Assembly: GCF_025370755.1 (NCBI RefSeq)
Contig: NZ_JAMXFC010000008.1
Coordinates: 1-64,000 of the forward strand
DNA: 64,000 nucleotides
DNA from: Laspinema sp. D2d
GTDB lineage: Bacteria > Cyanobacteriota > Cyanobacteriia > Cyanobacteriales > Laspinemataceae
Reading direction: 5' to 3'
Part shown: piece after piece, positions 7,778 through 17,319 of the stretch
How positions within the stretch are numbered: position 1 is the first letter of the stretch
Layout: each line of letters begins with the position of its first letter
Notes under the pieces: model-generated
Database searches by the model: none
Seen by the model: the letters and a program-made list of their open reading frames with translations, nothing else
Told to the model about the DNA's origin: nothing
Program-made: the position numbers and the translations under genes

Positions 7778-10461
7778 TAGCATCCAATCGGGAATCCTCT
7801 GTGCCAGAAAATCTCCGCCTCGACTCCCCGGCGATCGCCACCATTGATCCCGATGCGCGCCACTGCTTCCTCCATGAAGAAGCGCCAGAATGCTTACTCG
7901 CTTTAGAACAAGGGATTCAATGTTTAAGCAGCAACGCCGCCACTCAGGAGAACCTCGGCGCTGCCTTTCCTGACCTAATTCGCGCCGCCCATACCCTCAA
8001 AGGGGGTGCCGGAATGGTGGGATTACCACAACTTTCCCACCTGGCACACTATATCGAAGAGTTATTAATCGCCCTCAATGAGGGACGAGTCCCTCACTTA
8101 CCTTCCGCCTACGAACTTTTATCTTTAAGTCTCGATCCCATCGGGGATTTACTGATTCAAGCTTGGAATAACAACGACTCCCTAACCTCCGATCGCCGAC
8201 TTCAGAACCTGATCCTCACCCTGGATCGCTTTGTCCAAGATTTACCCCCTCCACTTCAGGAGAGTTTGGAAGAAGAAGGTGCGGGGGAGGAATTCCCTCA
8301 CGCCTCTGATTCCTCGGTGAACTCCTTTGTTAAAATTGCCTTGGAGGTTGATTTAGAAGAGTGTCTGGAACGCCTAACGCGATCGCTGGCTGAATTTACG
8401 GACCATCCCACCTCCGCAGAACCCTCCCTCCGCGAGAGTCTCACCGTTTTTTTAGAAGAATGTACCCTCCTGGGGGAAACCTTGGGATTAGAGAGGTTAA
8501 CCAATATCAGTCGGGAAATTTTTGCCTCCCTCTCCCAGGAACAAGCGCCAGCGGAACAGTTAGCACAACTCGCGATCGCCCGAATTCGCACTCTCCAAAC
8601 CGAAACTCTCACCCCATCTCCCCCATCCTCCCCATCTCCCCAGTCGGAGTCAACCCGTTCCTCTATCCCAGAACGATTTTTAAAATACCTGATTGTCAAT
8701 CCCAATCCTGATCTGGCACCCGCAAATCTCACCCTACGAGTCCCCGTCACTCGCTTAGATCGGATGAGTGATACCCTGGGTAATTTAGTCCTAGAATCCG
8801 ATCGCCTCACCTTAGAACAAGAAAAACTCCAAACCGCGATCGCTACCCTCTCCCAATCCTCCCCATCTCCCCAATCCTCCCCATCTCCCCAATCCCTCCA
8901 ATCCTCCCCATCTCCAAACCTAGCAGCGATCACCGCTGAAATCCAACAAACCCTCGATCGCCTCAAAACCTCTTTAAACCAACTGAACCGGGACCTCACC
9001 GACTCCCGACTCATCCCCTTTGGGGCGATCGCCGAACGATTTATCACCCCCTTGGAAACCTTGCAACGACAGTATGGGAAGCAAGTTGAATTAGTCATCC
9101 AGGGAAAAGATAGACGAGTCGATCAACCGATTTTAGAACAATTACAAACCCCCTTAACCCACCTGTTCCGCAATGCCTTCGATCACGGGATTGAGTTACC
9201 CACGGAACGCAAAGCACTCGGCAAGTCACCCACCGCTAAAATCACCTTCTCTGCCACCGTTGAAGGGACTCAACTGGTAATTACGGTGGAAGATGATGGA
9301 CGAGGAATCGATCCCCAGAAGGTTTATAAGCGTGCCTTAGCAATGGGATTGATTGATCCCGAAAAAGGGTTTTCTAAAACCTTTTCTCCGGAGAATTCCA
9401 ACCCGAGTGAGATTTTACAATTTCTGTTCACGCCGGGATTTTCCACTGCCTCAAAAGTGACTGATTTATCGGGGCGTGGGGTAGGATTAGATATCGTGCA
9501 ACATCAAGTCGCGCGACTACGGGGAACGTTGCAAGTTGAGACAGTATTGGGACAGGGTACTAAGTTTACCATTGCAGTTCCCTTAACCTTGAGCCGGTTG
9601 TCCGTTTATTTGTGCCAATGTCAGGAGTACACCGTAGCAATTCCCGCAGATAAGGCGATCGCCGTGGTGAAGTTATCCGAGGCAGAGATCGCCGGGGGTG
9701 AAATTGGCGATCGCCATGAAGAAATTCCAGGACAAACGGAACCCTTGCCCATCTTTAGATTATGGGATGTGCTGCCCTACGGATCCCAAGTCCGGCAAAC
9801 AGTTTCTGAAGTGAATTCGCCCTCAGTTTGTCTGATTTTGCGGGTAAAGGGTCAACAGGTGGCGATCGCCGTAGATGCGGTACTGGAAGAACGTCCTGTC
9901 ATGCTCAAACCCCTGGATCTCACTGTCCCCGTTCCTCCCTACGTTGCCGGTTGTACAGTCCTAGGCAGCGGTGAAGTTGTGCCGGTCCTCGCCCCGCATC
10001 ACTTTCATCCTTTACTGTTTCCCCGTTCTTCCCTTAAACCCATCGCCAATGTCTCACAGGATACAGTATTAAGTTCTGATACTGCTCCTCATCTATTAAT
10101 AGTGGACGATTCCCTCACCATGCGCCGGATGTTGCAGGACCTATTCGAGAGTGCTGGATTTATACCCACCCTCTGTACCGATGGACGGGAGGCATTAACT
10201 CAACTAGCGCGATCGCCCCAGGGACAATTCCACCTGATCCTATCCGATGTAGAAATGCCCCATTTAGACGGATTAGGATTACTCCAAACCGTGCGATCGG
10301 ACCCCCAATGGCATCAAATCCCGATGGTGATGCTATCCTCCCGCGCCAATCCCGAGGATATTCACAAAGGCATCGAATTAGGCGCAACTGCCTATTTAAG
10401 TAAACCATTCGATCCAGGGATGTTGCTTGCTGCTATTCGCGAGATCCTTGATAGGGGATGA
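7774..10461 (+). CDS. Hybrid CheA-type histidine kinase with C-terminal receiver (PixL type)
   Basis: 895 residues. An HPt domain carries H73 in RAAHTLKGGAG. The dimerisation and catalytic region (about 315-610) has LFRNAFDHGIE, VEDDGRGID and GRGVGLDIV. A CheW-like domain follows, and a receiver has D825 in LSDVEMPHLDG and K877. In such systems the kinase phosphorylates its own receiver and the PatA-like partner. GGAG lies eight bases before the overlapping ATG. Two Ser/Pro-rich linkers (about 277-295 and 357-382) are encoded by the same CCCCATCTC/CCCCATCCT repeats found between genes in this window, so repeat DNA appears to have entered the reading frame without breaking it. Confidence 0.9.
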   Translation: MIASNRESSVPENLRLDSPAIATIDPDARHCFLHEEAPECLLALEQGIQCLSSNAATQENLGAAFPDLIRAAHTLKGGAGMVGLPQLSHLAHYIEELLIALNEGRVPHLPSAYELLSLSLDPIGDLLIQAWNNNDSLTSDRRLQNLILTLDRFVQDLPPPLQESLEEEGAGEEFPHASDSSVNSFVKIALEVDLEECLERLTRSLAEFTDHPTSAEPSLRESLTVFLEECTLLGETLGLERLTNISREIFASLSQEQAPAEQLAQLAIARIRTLQTETLTPSPPSSPSPQSESTRSSIPERFLKYLIVNPNPDLAPANLTLRVPVTRLDRMSDTLGNLVLESDRLTLEQEKLQTAIATLSQSSPSPQSSPSPQSLQSSPSPNLAAITAEIQQTLDRLKTSLNQLNRDLTDSRLIPFGAIAERFITPLETLQRQYGKQVELVIQGKDRRVDQPILEQLQTPLTHLFRNAFDHGIELPTERKALGKSPTAKITFSATVEGTQLVITVEDDGRGIDPQKVYKRALAMGLIDPEKGFSKTFSPENSNPSEILQFLFTPGFSTASKVTDLSGRGVGLDIVQHQVARLRGTLQVETVLGQGTKFTIAVPLTLSRLSVYLCQCQEYTVAIPADKAIAVVKLSEAEIAGGEIGDRHEEIPGQTEPLPIFRLWDVLPYGSQVRQTVSEVNSPSVCLILRVKGQQVAIAVDAVLEERPVMLKPLDLTVPVPPYVAGCTVLGSGEVVPVLAPHHFHPLLFPRSSLKPIANVSQDTVLSSDTAPHLLIVDDSLTMRRMLQDLFESAGFIPTLCTDGREALTQLARSPQGQFHLILSDVEMPHLDGLGLLQTVRSDPQWHQIPMVMLSSRANPEDIHKGIELGATAYLSKPFDPGMLLAAIREILDRG
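8611..8642. repeat. C-rich 9-bp-type repeat array inside hybrid cheA (first)
   Basis: Consecutive CCCCATCTC/CCCCATCCT-type units encode part of a Ser/Pro linker between the HPt domain and the kinase core. The units are the same as in the intergenic arrays. Confidence 0.8.
8846..8915. repeat. C-rich 9-bp-type repeat array inside hybrid cheA (second)
   Basis: About seven units such as CAATCCTCC and CCATCTCCC encode repeated SPSPQSS linkers within the dimerisation region. Units of nine bases keep the frame, which may explain why the insertion is tolerated. Confidence 0.8.
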
Positions 10462-10532
10462 GGGAGATGCGGGAGATGGGGAGGATGGGGGAGATGGGGA
10501 GGATGGGGGAGATGGGGGAGATGGGGGAAATG
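10462..10532. repeat. G-rich repeat array after hybrid cheA
   Basis: GGGAGATG/GGGGAGGATG units begin directly at the cheA stop codon. Runs of four or five G separated by three to five bases could form a G-quadruplex on the + strand. Confidence 0.75.
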
Positions 10533-11257
10533 GGGGAAAAATAGGCTTTTTAAGTCTGACTAAGCCTATAGATAGAGATAGTAAATTTAAGTTTTATGTC
10601 TCCTGATACAGGTCAAAATAAAGAAAGAATGCTAGATATATCTCAGGTCATAGAACTTTAATTAAAATCAATTAACGTACTCCTAAAGATATATGACTCA
10701 GGTTCCTGGGGTGTTTTACTCTGGTGGAAGAAATGAAGGGATTTTAAAACTCTTATCAGGCGACTGGGGAATGAATTAAGGGGGGATGACAATCTTTAAG
10801 AGAACTTTACATAAAACTTCTGGAATTTACTCTAACCGATGATAAACTTGGGATAAATCAGCTATCCTTCCGACTGATTGAACTCAAGTAGGAGTGATCG
10901 CTAAATAATCCCGGTCAAATTTATAACCGTTTTTAGGGAAACTCGACTGAGACTCATAAAACGGTTTTTAGAATCAGGAACGTTAGGCGATCGCTACTGA
11001 ATAGAGGATCACAAAGTCCTGAAATCCCATAAATTCCATTAATTTACTAAGGGTGAACCACAGTCATTATAAAGATTCAGAAGATTTGGCATTGAAATTT
11101 AGCACCAACTAGATCGTTTCAGCTTAAGCAAATCCCAGAAGCTTTTAACAATCCTGGGATGTCATTTCCGGAGATTAATAAACTCCTTTTAAACACTGCG
11201 ATTCCATCAATCGCCAGATGTCGTGTGAATTTATGTCGTATCTATCAAGGTAAACTC
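10533..11257. other. Intergenic region, no gene seen
   Basis: About 720 bases with moderate AT content. Apart from short hairpins I see nothing convincing. An in-frame extension of the next gene from 11159 is possible but has no family support. Confidence 0.4.
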
Positions 11258-12919
11258 ATGAGAAATCCTGTTATCGCCATTGGATTGGATGCCGGAGACC
11301 CGAATCTGCTCGAAAAATGGATGGCGCAAGGGCATTTAAAAAACTTAAAAAAATTGCGCGATCGCGGAGCTTACGGACGACTCAAAACCTTTGATTATTA
11401 TCGAGCCGAAACCCCTTGGACTACCTTTTTAACCGGAGCTTCTCCAGAAAAAACTGGCTATTGGGCACCCGTAAAACTGCGGGAAGGGAGCTATCATGTA
11501 GACCCCATAGAAGCCTATGATTTTGCCGAATATGAACCCTTTTATGCCCTAGGGGATGATTATAAAGTCGCTGTCTTTGATATGCCCCAAGCTCCCCTAA
11601 GCGATCGCGTTAATGGAGTTCAAGGATTAGCCTGGGGTGCACATTCCCCCCAAACCCCCACCCATTCCAAACCCGAAGCATTTTTATCCGACATCATCGC
11701 CAAACATGGGGAACATCCCGCATTACATAAAGACTTTGCCAGTATCTTAGATATTCCCGCCCTCCAGGAACTTCAGAAGAAATTAGAAACCGGAATTGAG
11801 CGGCGGGGTCAGATTTGTAAAGATTTACTCCAACAGGATAACTGGGATTTCTTCTTAACCATTTTTGGAGAAACCCACTCTGCCGGACATTTTTTTTGGC
11901 ACTTAAGTCAACCGGATCATCCCCTCTATCCCCTGGTTGGGAATCGCTATCCCGGAGACCCGTTGTTAGAGATTTTTGAAGCTATTGATACCGCCATTGG
12001 GGAGATTTTAACCGCAGCGCCTGAGAATGCCAATGTGGTCGTCTTTGCCGCACATGGCATGGACTTCAACAATATGGATCTGCCGAGTATGGTATTTTTG
12101 CCCGAGTTTCTCTATCGGTGGAATTTCCCCGGAAAAGTGGGATTAGCCGAGGGTAAAATGGGTCAAAATCCTGGGGGACCGCTTGTGGGAGAACGGGCGA
12201 AACGGGGCTTTATGGGCACCCTGTGGAGTCTCAAAGGCGATCGCAATCCCTTACGAGGATTTTTGCGGCGAACCCTCCCGACTAAAATCTTTAACCGGAT
12301 TGAACCCTTGTTTGGTTCCGAACTGGAACAGGACTTGATTTCTCCCTTTGAAATGCAAAAAAAAGGCGATCGCTTATTCTTCCAAACCCCCTGCTGGTAT
12401 CAACCCGCATGGCCCCGGATGAAAGCCTTTGCCCTCCCGAGTTTCTCCGAAGGATACATCCGGATTAACTTAAAAGGACGGGAACCCAATGGAATCGTTG
12501 ACCCCTCGGAATACGATGCCGTTTGTGATGAAATTACCGCACAATTGTATCAACTCAAAGATTCCCGAACCGGGGAAACAATGGTACAAGATGTAGTGCG
12601 CACTCGCACAAAGGCTACCGATTCCGACCCGAAACTACCCGATGCCGATTTAGTGATTATCTGGCAGGATCAATGCGCCAGTGATACTGTAGAAAGTCCT
12701 CAAATTGGCCGGATTGGACCTATTCCCTTTAATCGCACGGGATCTCATCGGTCCGATGGATTTTTAGCTCTAGCAGGGCCCGATATTCAACCCGGTTCGA
12801 CCTTGCCTTTCGGCCATTCCTTAGATTTAGCTCCCACTTTATTAGCCTTATTAGATGCCCCGATTCCCAACTCTTGCGAAGGGAAATCTCTCATCAATCA
12901 ACCGGCAGTGGTTCGCTAA
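11258..12919 (+). CDS. Alkaline phosphatase superfamily protein (type I phosphodiesterase-like)
   Basis: 553 residues from the ATG at 11258, which has AAGG upstream; a longer in-frame start at 11159 adds residues with no family character. The start IAIGLDAGDPNLLEKWM carries the first metal aspartate of the superfamily. RAETPWTTFLTGASPEKTG holds the expected catalytic Thr region. Further metal ligands are likely in GETHSAGHFFWHL, VFAAHGMD and SHRSDGFLALAGP. Such proteins cleave phosphate esters or nucleotide-sugar bonds. The substrate is unknown. There is no signal peptide. A glycosyltransferase lies 460 bases downstream, hinting at a polysaccharide role. Confidence 0.8.
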   Translation: MRNPVIAIGLDAGDPNLLEKWMAQGHLKNLKKLRDRGAYGRLKTFDYYRAETPWTTFLTGASPEKTGYWAPVKLREGSYHVDPIEAYDFAEYEPFYALGDDYKVAVFDMPQAPLSDRVNGVQGLAWGAHSPQTPTHSKPEAFLSDIIAKHGEHPALHKDFASILDIPALQELQKKLETGIERRGQICKDLLQQDNWDFFLTIFGETHSAGHFFWHLSQPDHPLYPLVGNRYPGDPLLEIFEAIDTAIGEILTAAPENANVVVFAAHGMDFNNMDLPSMVFLPEFLYRWNFPGKVGLAEGKMGQNPGGPLVGERAKRGFMGTLWSLKGDRNPLRGFLRRTLPTKIFNRIEPLFGSELEQDLISPFEMQKKGDRLFFQTPCWYQPAWPRMKAFALPSFSEGYIRINLKGREPNGIVDPSEYDAVCDEITAQLYQLKDSRTGETMVQDVVRTRTKATDSDPKLPDADLVIIWQDQCASDTVESPQIGRIGPIPFNRTGSHRSDGFLALAGPDIQPGSTLPFGHSLDLAPTLLALLDAPIPNSCEGKSLINQPAVVR

Positions 12920-13154
12920 ATAACTGGAGTTTAACCCTCCGAAACCAGGGCTTTATTTCCTCTTTTAGACTCCCCTAGCACAGGCCAAACTTGACGGAAT
13001 CAAGCCTCAGTTTAACAAGGCTGGGGGAGTCAACCCGGGGAGAAATAACCCTCATCTAACATCCAGAGCCGAGTTACCCCCTTTACCCTTGTTCAGTCCG
13101 CAATATTGAATAGTTTTTTGGCTTAGACTTGTCGTCATCAAAGGAGTTTTAAGT

Positions 13155-13346
13155 TTGAGAATTAATGAAATAAATCCTATGAGCTTAGGTCATTCCAGGT
13201 TAGAAAATAAATTACTGAAAATCCCGCTGACTGCTTACGCTAGTCCTCTGGTAAAAAATGTAAAGAACATGATAAATCTGTATAGGTTAAGGATAGATAA
13301 TCAAACTATCAATCCTGCCTATTTGGTTTCCCGACAGATCACTTGA
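13155..13346 (+). CDS. Possible small protein with TTG start
   Basis: A 63-codon frame starts with TTG and has a perfect AAGGAG eight bases upstream (13141-13146), better than most starts in this window. The product is basic and not clearly membrane-bound, and I do not recognise it. It lies 33 bases before the glycosyltransferase and could be a leader peptide or a short conserved partner. It may also be chance, since the rest of the gap from 12920 to 13379 shows only small hairpins. Confidence 0.3.
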   Translation: MRINEINPMSLGHSRLENKLLKIPLTAYASPLVKNVKNMINLYRLRIDNQTINPAYLVSRQIT

Positions 13347-13379
13347 AAAACAATCACTATTAATTAGGGGTGAATCACC

Positions 13380-14429
13380 ATGCCATTAGTTTCTGTTGTC
13401 GTTCCCGCTTACAATGTTTCAAAAACGATTCGCGATACCCTCGATTCGATTTTAAAACAAACTTTTTCTGATTTTGAATTAATTATTATTAATGATGGCT
13501 CTACCGATCATACGTTACAGGTTATCGAAGGAGTCCGAGACCCCAGACTTCAAGTCTTTTCTTATGAAAATGGCGGACTCCCCGAAGCGCGAAATCGGGG
13601 AATTGCTCGCGCCACCGGAGAGTTTATTACCTTTATCGATGCAGACGACTTGTGGACGCCAGATAAATTAGCGCTCCAAGTTGCTGCATTACAACAGAAT
13701 CCGAAAGCTGGACTTGCTTATAGTTGGACCTGCTTTATGGATAGCGAAGGAAAATCTTTCAGTCAAGATTTTCCCTGCTATATTGAAGGAAATGTTTATC
13801 CTCAATTGTTAGTCGGTAATTTCATTAGTTCAGGGTCCAATGTGATGCTGCGTGCATCAGCCATTGAATCCGTGGGACTGTTCGATCCTACCCTGAAATC
13901 CATTGAAGATTGGGAATATTGGTTGCGAGTTGCCGCAAAATGGCCGTTTGTAGTTGTCCCCCAGTATCAAATCCTATATCGACAATCAGCGACATCAATG
14001 GCCTCTAAAATTGATGTCATGGAAAAATATAGCGTCATGGTCATCGATCGCGCCTTTGCCAACGCACCCGCCGAACTACAAGGACTGAAAAAACACAGTT
14101 TAGCCAACACCTATCAATATTTAGCCCGCATCTGCGTCACCCACACCCCAGATGCTGACAAACTGAAAACCGGCTGGGAAAATTTGCAAAAAGCCATTCA
14201 CTTACACCCCGCTATTTTATTAGATAAAAAGGTCCAGCGGCTATTAGGAAAGTGGATGTTACTGCGTTTAGGTTCTCCTGAAGTCTCCCAATATTGCCTA
14301 GAAAAATTTGGACAAATGAACCCCAAAAACGACCCGCGTCGAAATAATCTCAATAACGAGAAAGCCGAGAAAAATGTCCTGGAGATTGATAATAAAATTC
14401 AAAACTTTCTGAATCAAGGAGTTTTGTAA
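13380..14429 (+). CDS. Family 2 glycosyltransferase
   Basis: 349 residues with a GT-A fold. The N-terminus has VSVVVPAYNVSKTIRDTLDS and IIINDGSTD. The nucleotide-sugar and metal site is FIDADDLW near residue 84, and EDWEYWLR near 179 carries the likely catalytic acid. The C-terminal 120 residues are a helical extension. It probably adds a sugar to an extracellular polysaccharide or glycan in the cytoplasm, acceptor unknown. AGGGGTG lies eight bases before the ATG. No sugar-synthesis cluster is nearby apart from the phosphodiesterase-like gene upstream. Confidence 0.88.
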   Translation: MPLVSVVVPAYNVSKTIRDTLDSILKQTFSDFELIIINDGSTDHTLQVIEGVRDPRLQVFSYENGGLPEARNRGIARATGEFITFIDADDLWTPDKLALQVAALQQNPKAGLAYSWTCFMDSEGKSFSQDFPCYIEGNVYPQLLVGNFISSGSNVMLRASAIESVGLFDPTLKSIEDWEYWLRVAAKWPFVVVPQYQILYRQSATSMASKIDVMEKYSVMVIDRAFANAPAELQGLKKHSLANTYQYLARICVTHTPDADKLKTGWENLQKAIHLHPAILLDKKVQRLLGKWMLLRLGSPEVSQYCLEKFGQMNPKNDPRRNNLNNEKAEKNVLEIDNKIQNFLNQGVL

Positions 14430-14493
14430 TCTCTAGCAACACCCCCCAAAGGTTCAAATCCCCACTTTTCTCCTACACAGATGTTTAAAATCC

Positions 14494-14540
14494 ACCCTAA
14501 ATGTAAAGACGATTCGTGCGATCGCCTCTACATTTAGGGT
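14494..14540. repeat. Palindromic repeat / possible terminator
   Basis: CCCTAAATGTA and TACATTTAGGG enclose a partly paired GTAAAGACG...CGCCTCTAC core. This GTAGAGAC-type palindrome recurs at 16481-16512. It can terminate the glycosyltransferase transcript. Confidence 0.65.
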
Positions 14541-15091
14541 TTAATATTAAAAATGGCCCAACTCCCGTCACCCTTGACCCCATCACCCCACCCCCTCCTA
14601 AAACCTGGAGTTTCTTCCAACCCCCTACAGCAATTCTGGGACAATCTAGGCTAGGGGGCAAGTCTGACTTACACCAGACTGAAAGGACTGAAATGCTGCC
14701 AAAACATGAGGTTCAGAAATTTAAGGAAATATTCAGAATGTTAGCTGGCTTGTTCAGGTTATTGTAATAACAATAAGTCTAAGCACTTTGCAGACCTCAT
14801 CACTCATTTGGGCATTGCGGAAGCCCCTTAAACTCTCTGGAGAAGTTTGCCACTTACCTCGGTATGTCTTTCCAGACCGTCAATGTTGAAACGATAATGG
14901 ATAAACGGACTATGACGGTCTGTGCTTCGACGGCAACCAGGCATTTTTCATCCGGATGAATGCTTGGGATAGCCTCCCGAAAGCGATCAAGGGAATATCA
15001 TTAGATTGCTGTCCAGGCGATCAATGCTCAGGGTAATTAGTTGTTGGTTATTAAAAGTTTGTCTTAGTTTTTAAATTTGGGGTACAACATC
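14541..15091. other. Intergenic region with possible decayed coding sequence
   Basis: Fragments in different frames look protein-like: KHFADLITHLGIAEAP near 14780-14830, LEKFATYLGMSFQTV near 14840-14885, and DYDGLCFDGNQAFFIRMN near 14910-14965. They are broken by stops and frame changes. This may be a dead gene, but I cannot name its parent. Confidence 0.3.
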
Positions 15092-16342
15092 ATGGATCAA
15101 GATAATAAAATTCAAGAGCCCATTTTTGATGTAAAAAGTATAGAGGAAGTTGATTCATTTCCATTAGCATCTCGCATCATGAATCGACAGAATCAATATC
15201 GTATAACGATGGATAGATTTATTAGATATTGCCTTATGTACGATCCATTGATTGATTCAAAAACTGGAACAACCCAAACCATTTTTATGAATCCAGGCGC
15301 GCTACCGGGTTATGAGTTTGATAGTAAAAAAGAACGGCACAAACAAATATTTTTATTAACTCATCTTATGACAATACCTAGTTTGACTATTTTAAAAAAT
15401 CAGTATATTGATGCTCAAAATTGCTCCCGGAATAATTATAATGATTATTTAGAAAAAGCTGGTAAACAAATTAGTTATTATTCTTGTCTTGCCCCCTACA
15501 GAGTTTTAAATCCACAAGAAATAACTGAAAAATATTTTAATGATTACTATGTTAGTAAAAATGAAACGAAACCCCTAGGAAAAAAAATAGGTCTTCAACA
15601 ACAAGAAAATACAGATGATAATAGTAATAAAGAATCAAATATCCACAAGAAACCGAAATTGGATTGGATTGGGAAAAAGAGGTTGGATAAATTGGAAACC
15701 AGTGAAGTATTGGGTTACAAGCAATATATTTGTTGCGAGCATGAAGGACAAAAGGGCTGGATCGTCCTTTCCAGAAGTTCAAGTTTAAAACTAGATGATT
15801 TCTATACAAACTCACTAGGTATTGGTGAAAATATTGTAGAAGCAGACTTAAATTTTCAAAGTAAAAGAGCAAATTTATTTTGGCAAAATATGGAATTTAA
15901 TTCCAACCTACTGGATTTAAATACTCCAGTTAACCTAGAACAGATGAAAAAAATGTGTCAGAAGTACGATCAAGATATAATAATTGATAGCCTAAAGCAT
16001 AAATGCCTTAAATCGGTTGAACCCAATTTTGGATTTGAGTTATCTTGTGAATCCGAGAAATATAAATTTAATGTTGTTGTCAATTTTTCCTCAATTCAGT
16101 GGACTGTAAAAAGATACATAGAAGCGGATTACGATATTCCGATAAAAGCCACAGGCAAAACCTTAAAAGAAGCGTTTGAAAACTTAGTAGAAAAGTATGA
16201 ACGGCTTTCCACCGATCCAAAATTTATTGAAGAACAAGTAAAGCGTATTTACCAAGAAGAAGAAAAGTTAAATATGCAAGAAAGTTATGAGGTGTACAGA
16301 TGGCTAATTTCTGAATTTGGAAGTGATATTTTCCCTGATTAA
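15092..16342 (+). CDS. AT-rich protein of unknown function
   Basis: 416 residues from the ATG at 15092, with GGGG nine bases upstream; an in-frame TTG at 15077 is less likely. It is Lys/Asn/Glu-rich and soluble, with no signal peptide or membrane helix. The C-terminal third (about residues 300-400) includes ATGKTLKEAFENLVEKYERL, which reads like a helical domain. The codons are much richer in A and T than in neighbouring genes, a sign of transfer from elsewhere. It stands alone after a probable gene relic. I recognise no family. Confidence 0.65.
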   Translation: MDQDNKIQEPIFDVKSIEEVDSFPLASRIMNRQNQYRITMDRFIRYCLMYDPLIDSKTGTTQTIFMNPGALPGYEFDSKKERHKQIFLLTHLMTIPSLTILKNQYIDAQNCSRNNYNDYLEKAGKQISYYSCLAPYRVLNPQEITEKYFNDYYVSKNETKPLGKKIGLQQQENTDDNSNKESNIHKKPKLDWIGKKRLDKLETSEVLGYKQYICCEHEGQKGWIVLSRSSSLKLDDFYTNSLGIGENIVEADLNFQSKRANLFWQNMEFNSNLLDLNTPVNLEQMKKMCQKYDQDIIIDSLKHKCLKSVEPNFGFELSCESEKYKFNVVVNFSSIQWTVKRYIEADYDIPIKATGKTLKEAFENLVEKYERLSTDPKFIEEQVKRIYQEEEKLNMQESYEVYRWLISEFGSDIFPD

Positions 16343-16480
16343 AATTCAATAAATTAGCGGGTGTTAAAATCACTTACAAAGTTGACAAACTGATTCAAAA
16401 TTCACCTCAGCGGCAGCGAGTTCATGAATGTAGAAAGGTTGGACACTTAGGAACCTGCTCAAACCGATCGCCTTATCCCC

Positions 16481-16512
16481 CTGTAGAGGCACTCATAGAA
16501 GCACCTCTACAG
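16481..16512. repeat. GTAGAG-type palindrome / terminator
   Basis: CTGTAGAGG and CCTCTACAG form a 9-bp stem between the convergent unknown gene and maf. It is the same family as the palindrome at 14494. Confidence 0.6.
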
Positions 16513-16553
16513 AATTGAAACCCCCAGAGGTTGTTGCAACTCAGGGCACTGGA

Positions 16554-17216
16554 TTACAAAGACCGATGAATTGAATCGGGCCAGAAGTCCGTGACATCAT
16601 AGCCGAGTTCTTCCAGAAGACTCCGCAATAAGGGTAAACTTAAGCCAATCACATTGGTATGACAGCCCTCCAATTTTTCGACGAAGAGTCCGCCTCGGCC
16701 ATCGATCGCAAAGCAACCGGCACAGCGCAGGGGTTCTTCTGTTGCCACATAGTTTTCGATTTGCCGATCGCTGATGTTAGCAAAGTACACCCGCGTCATT
16801 TGGCAGCGCACTACATGGCGATCGCTGTTTAAATCGAACAAGGCATGACCTGTATAAAGTTCCCCCACACCCCCGCGCATTTTTTGCCAGCGTTGGATTG
16901 CTGCTGCTGGAGTTTCTGGTTTGCCGTAGATTTCCCCATCTACTTGTAAGACGGAATCGCACCCCAAGACGACTACCCGGGAGGGGTTATCGGGTTTTTC
17001 TGGGGGGATAGTGCGATCGCCCGGATTCCTAAACTTAGCGACTACAGTTTCGGCCTTACATTGCGCCAGGGTATTCACGAGAGTTACCGGATCCGGTGAT
17101 GTCACTGTTGATTCATCAAAGTCACTCCGACAGACAATCGGTTCGATTCCCGCACTTTGCAACAAGTGCAAACGCGCCGGAGAAATTGAAGCTAATACAA
17201 ATGCAGGAATGCCCAT
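16554..17216 (-). CDS. maf: Maf family nucleotide pyrophosphatase
   Basis: 220 residues. Maf proteins hydrolyse non-canonical or cellular nucleoside triphosphates and influence septum formation. The N-terminal [19 protein letters not shown] fits the Maf signature. [22 protein letters not shown] with its catalytic Asp, and the late [12 protein letters not shown] followed by [10 protein letters not shown] are all present. There is no strong ribosome binding site before the ATG. CyanoP follows upstream on the same strand, about 100 bases away. Confidence 0.9.
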   Translation of the reverse strand: MGIPAFVLASISPARLHLLQSAGIEPIVCRSDFDESTVTSPDPVTLVNTLAQCKAETVVAKFRNPGDRTIPPEKPDNPSRVVVLGCDSVLQVDGEIYGKPETPAAAIQRWQKMRGGVGELYTGHALFDLNSDRHVVRCQMTRVYFANISDRQIENYVATEEPLRCAGCFAIDGRGGLFVEKLEGCHTNVIGLSLPLLRSLLEELGYDVTDFWPDSIHRSL

Positions 17217-17319
17217 AACTTTATTTTTGCTTATTAGTAGAAGACTGAACCCCCTCCCCTTTTAAAGAAAAGAGTTGAGGTAAAAAGGAGGGGATTTCAG
17301 CTTTATGATATTTACCGAT

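Noticed and set aside
7174-7875. Long minus-strand open frame opposite the CheW gene
   Set aside because: It is the shadow of the CheW and CheA genes; its arginine/serine-rich product has no family likeness.
8298-9098. Minus-strand frame with WGDGEDWGDG repeats
   Set aside because: It is the reverse of the CheA linker repeats and of the CheA gene; the plus-strand protein has clear domains.
14452-14472. GGTTCAAATCC resembling a tRNA T-loop
   Set aside because: The neighbouring bases do not form a T-stem or the rest of a tRNA.
14516-14767. Plus-strand open frame
   Set aside because: Starts inside a palindromic repeat and reads through proline-rich filler; not a plausible protein.
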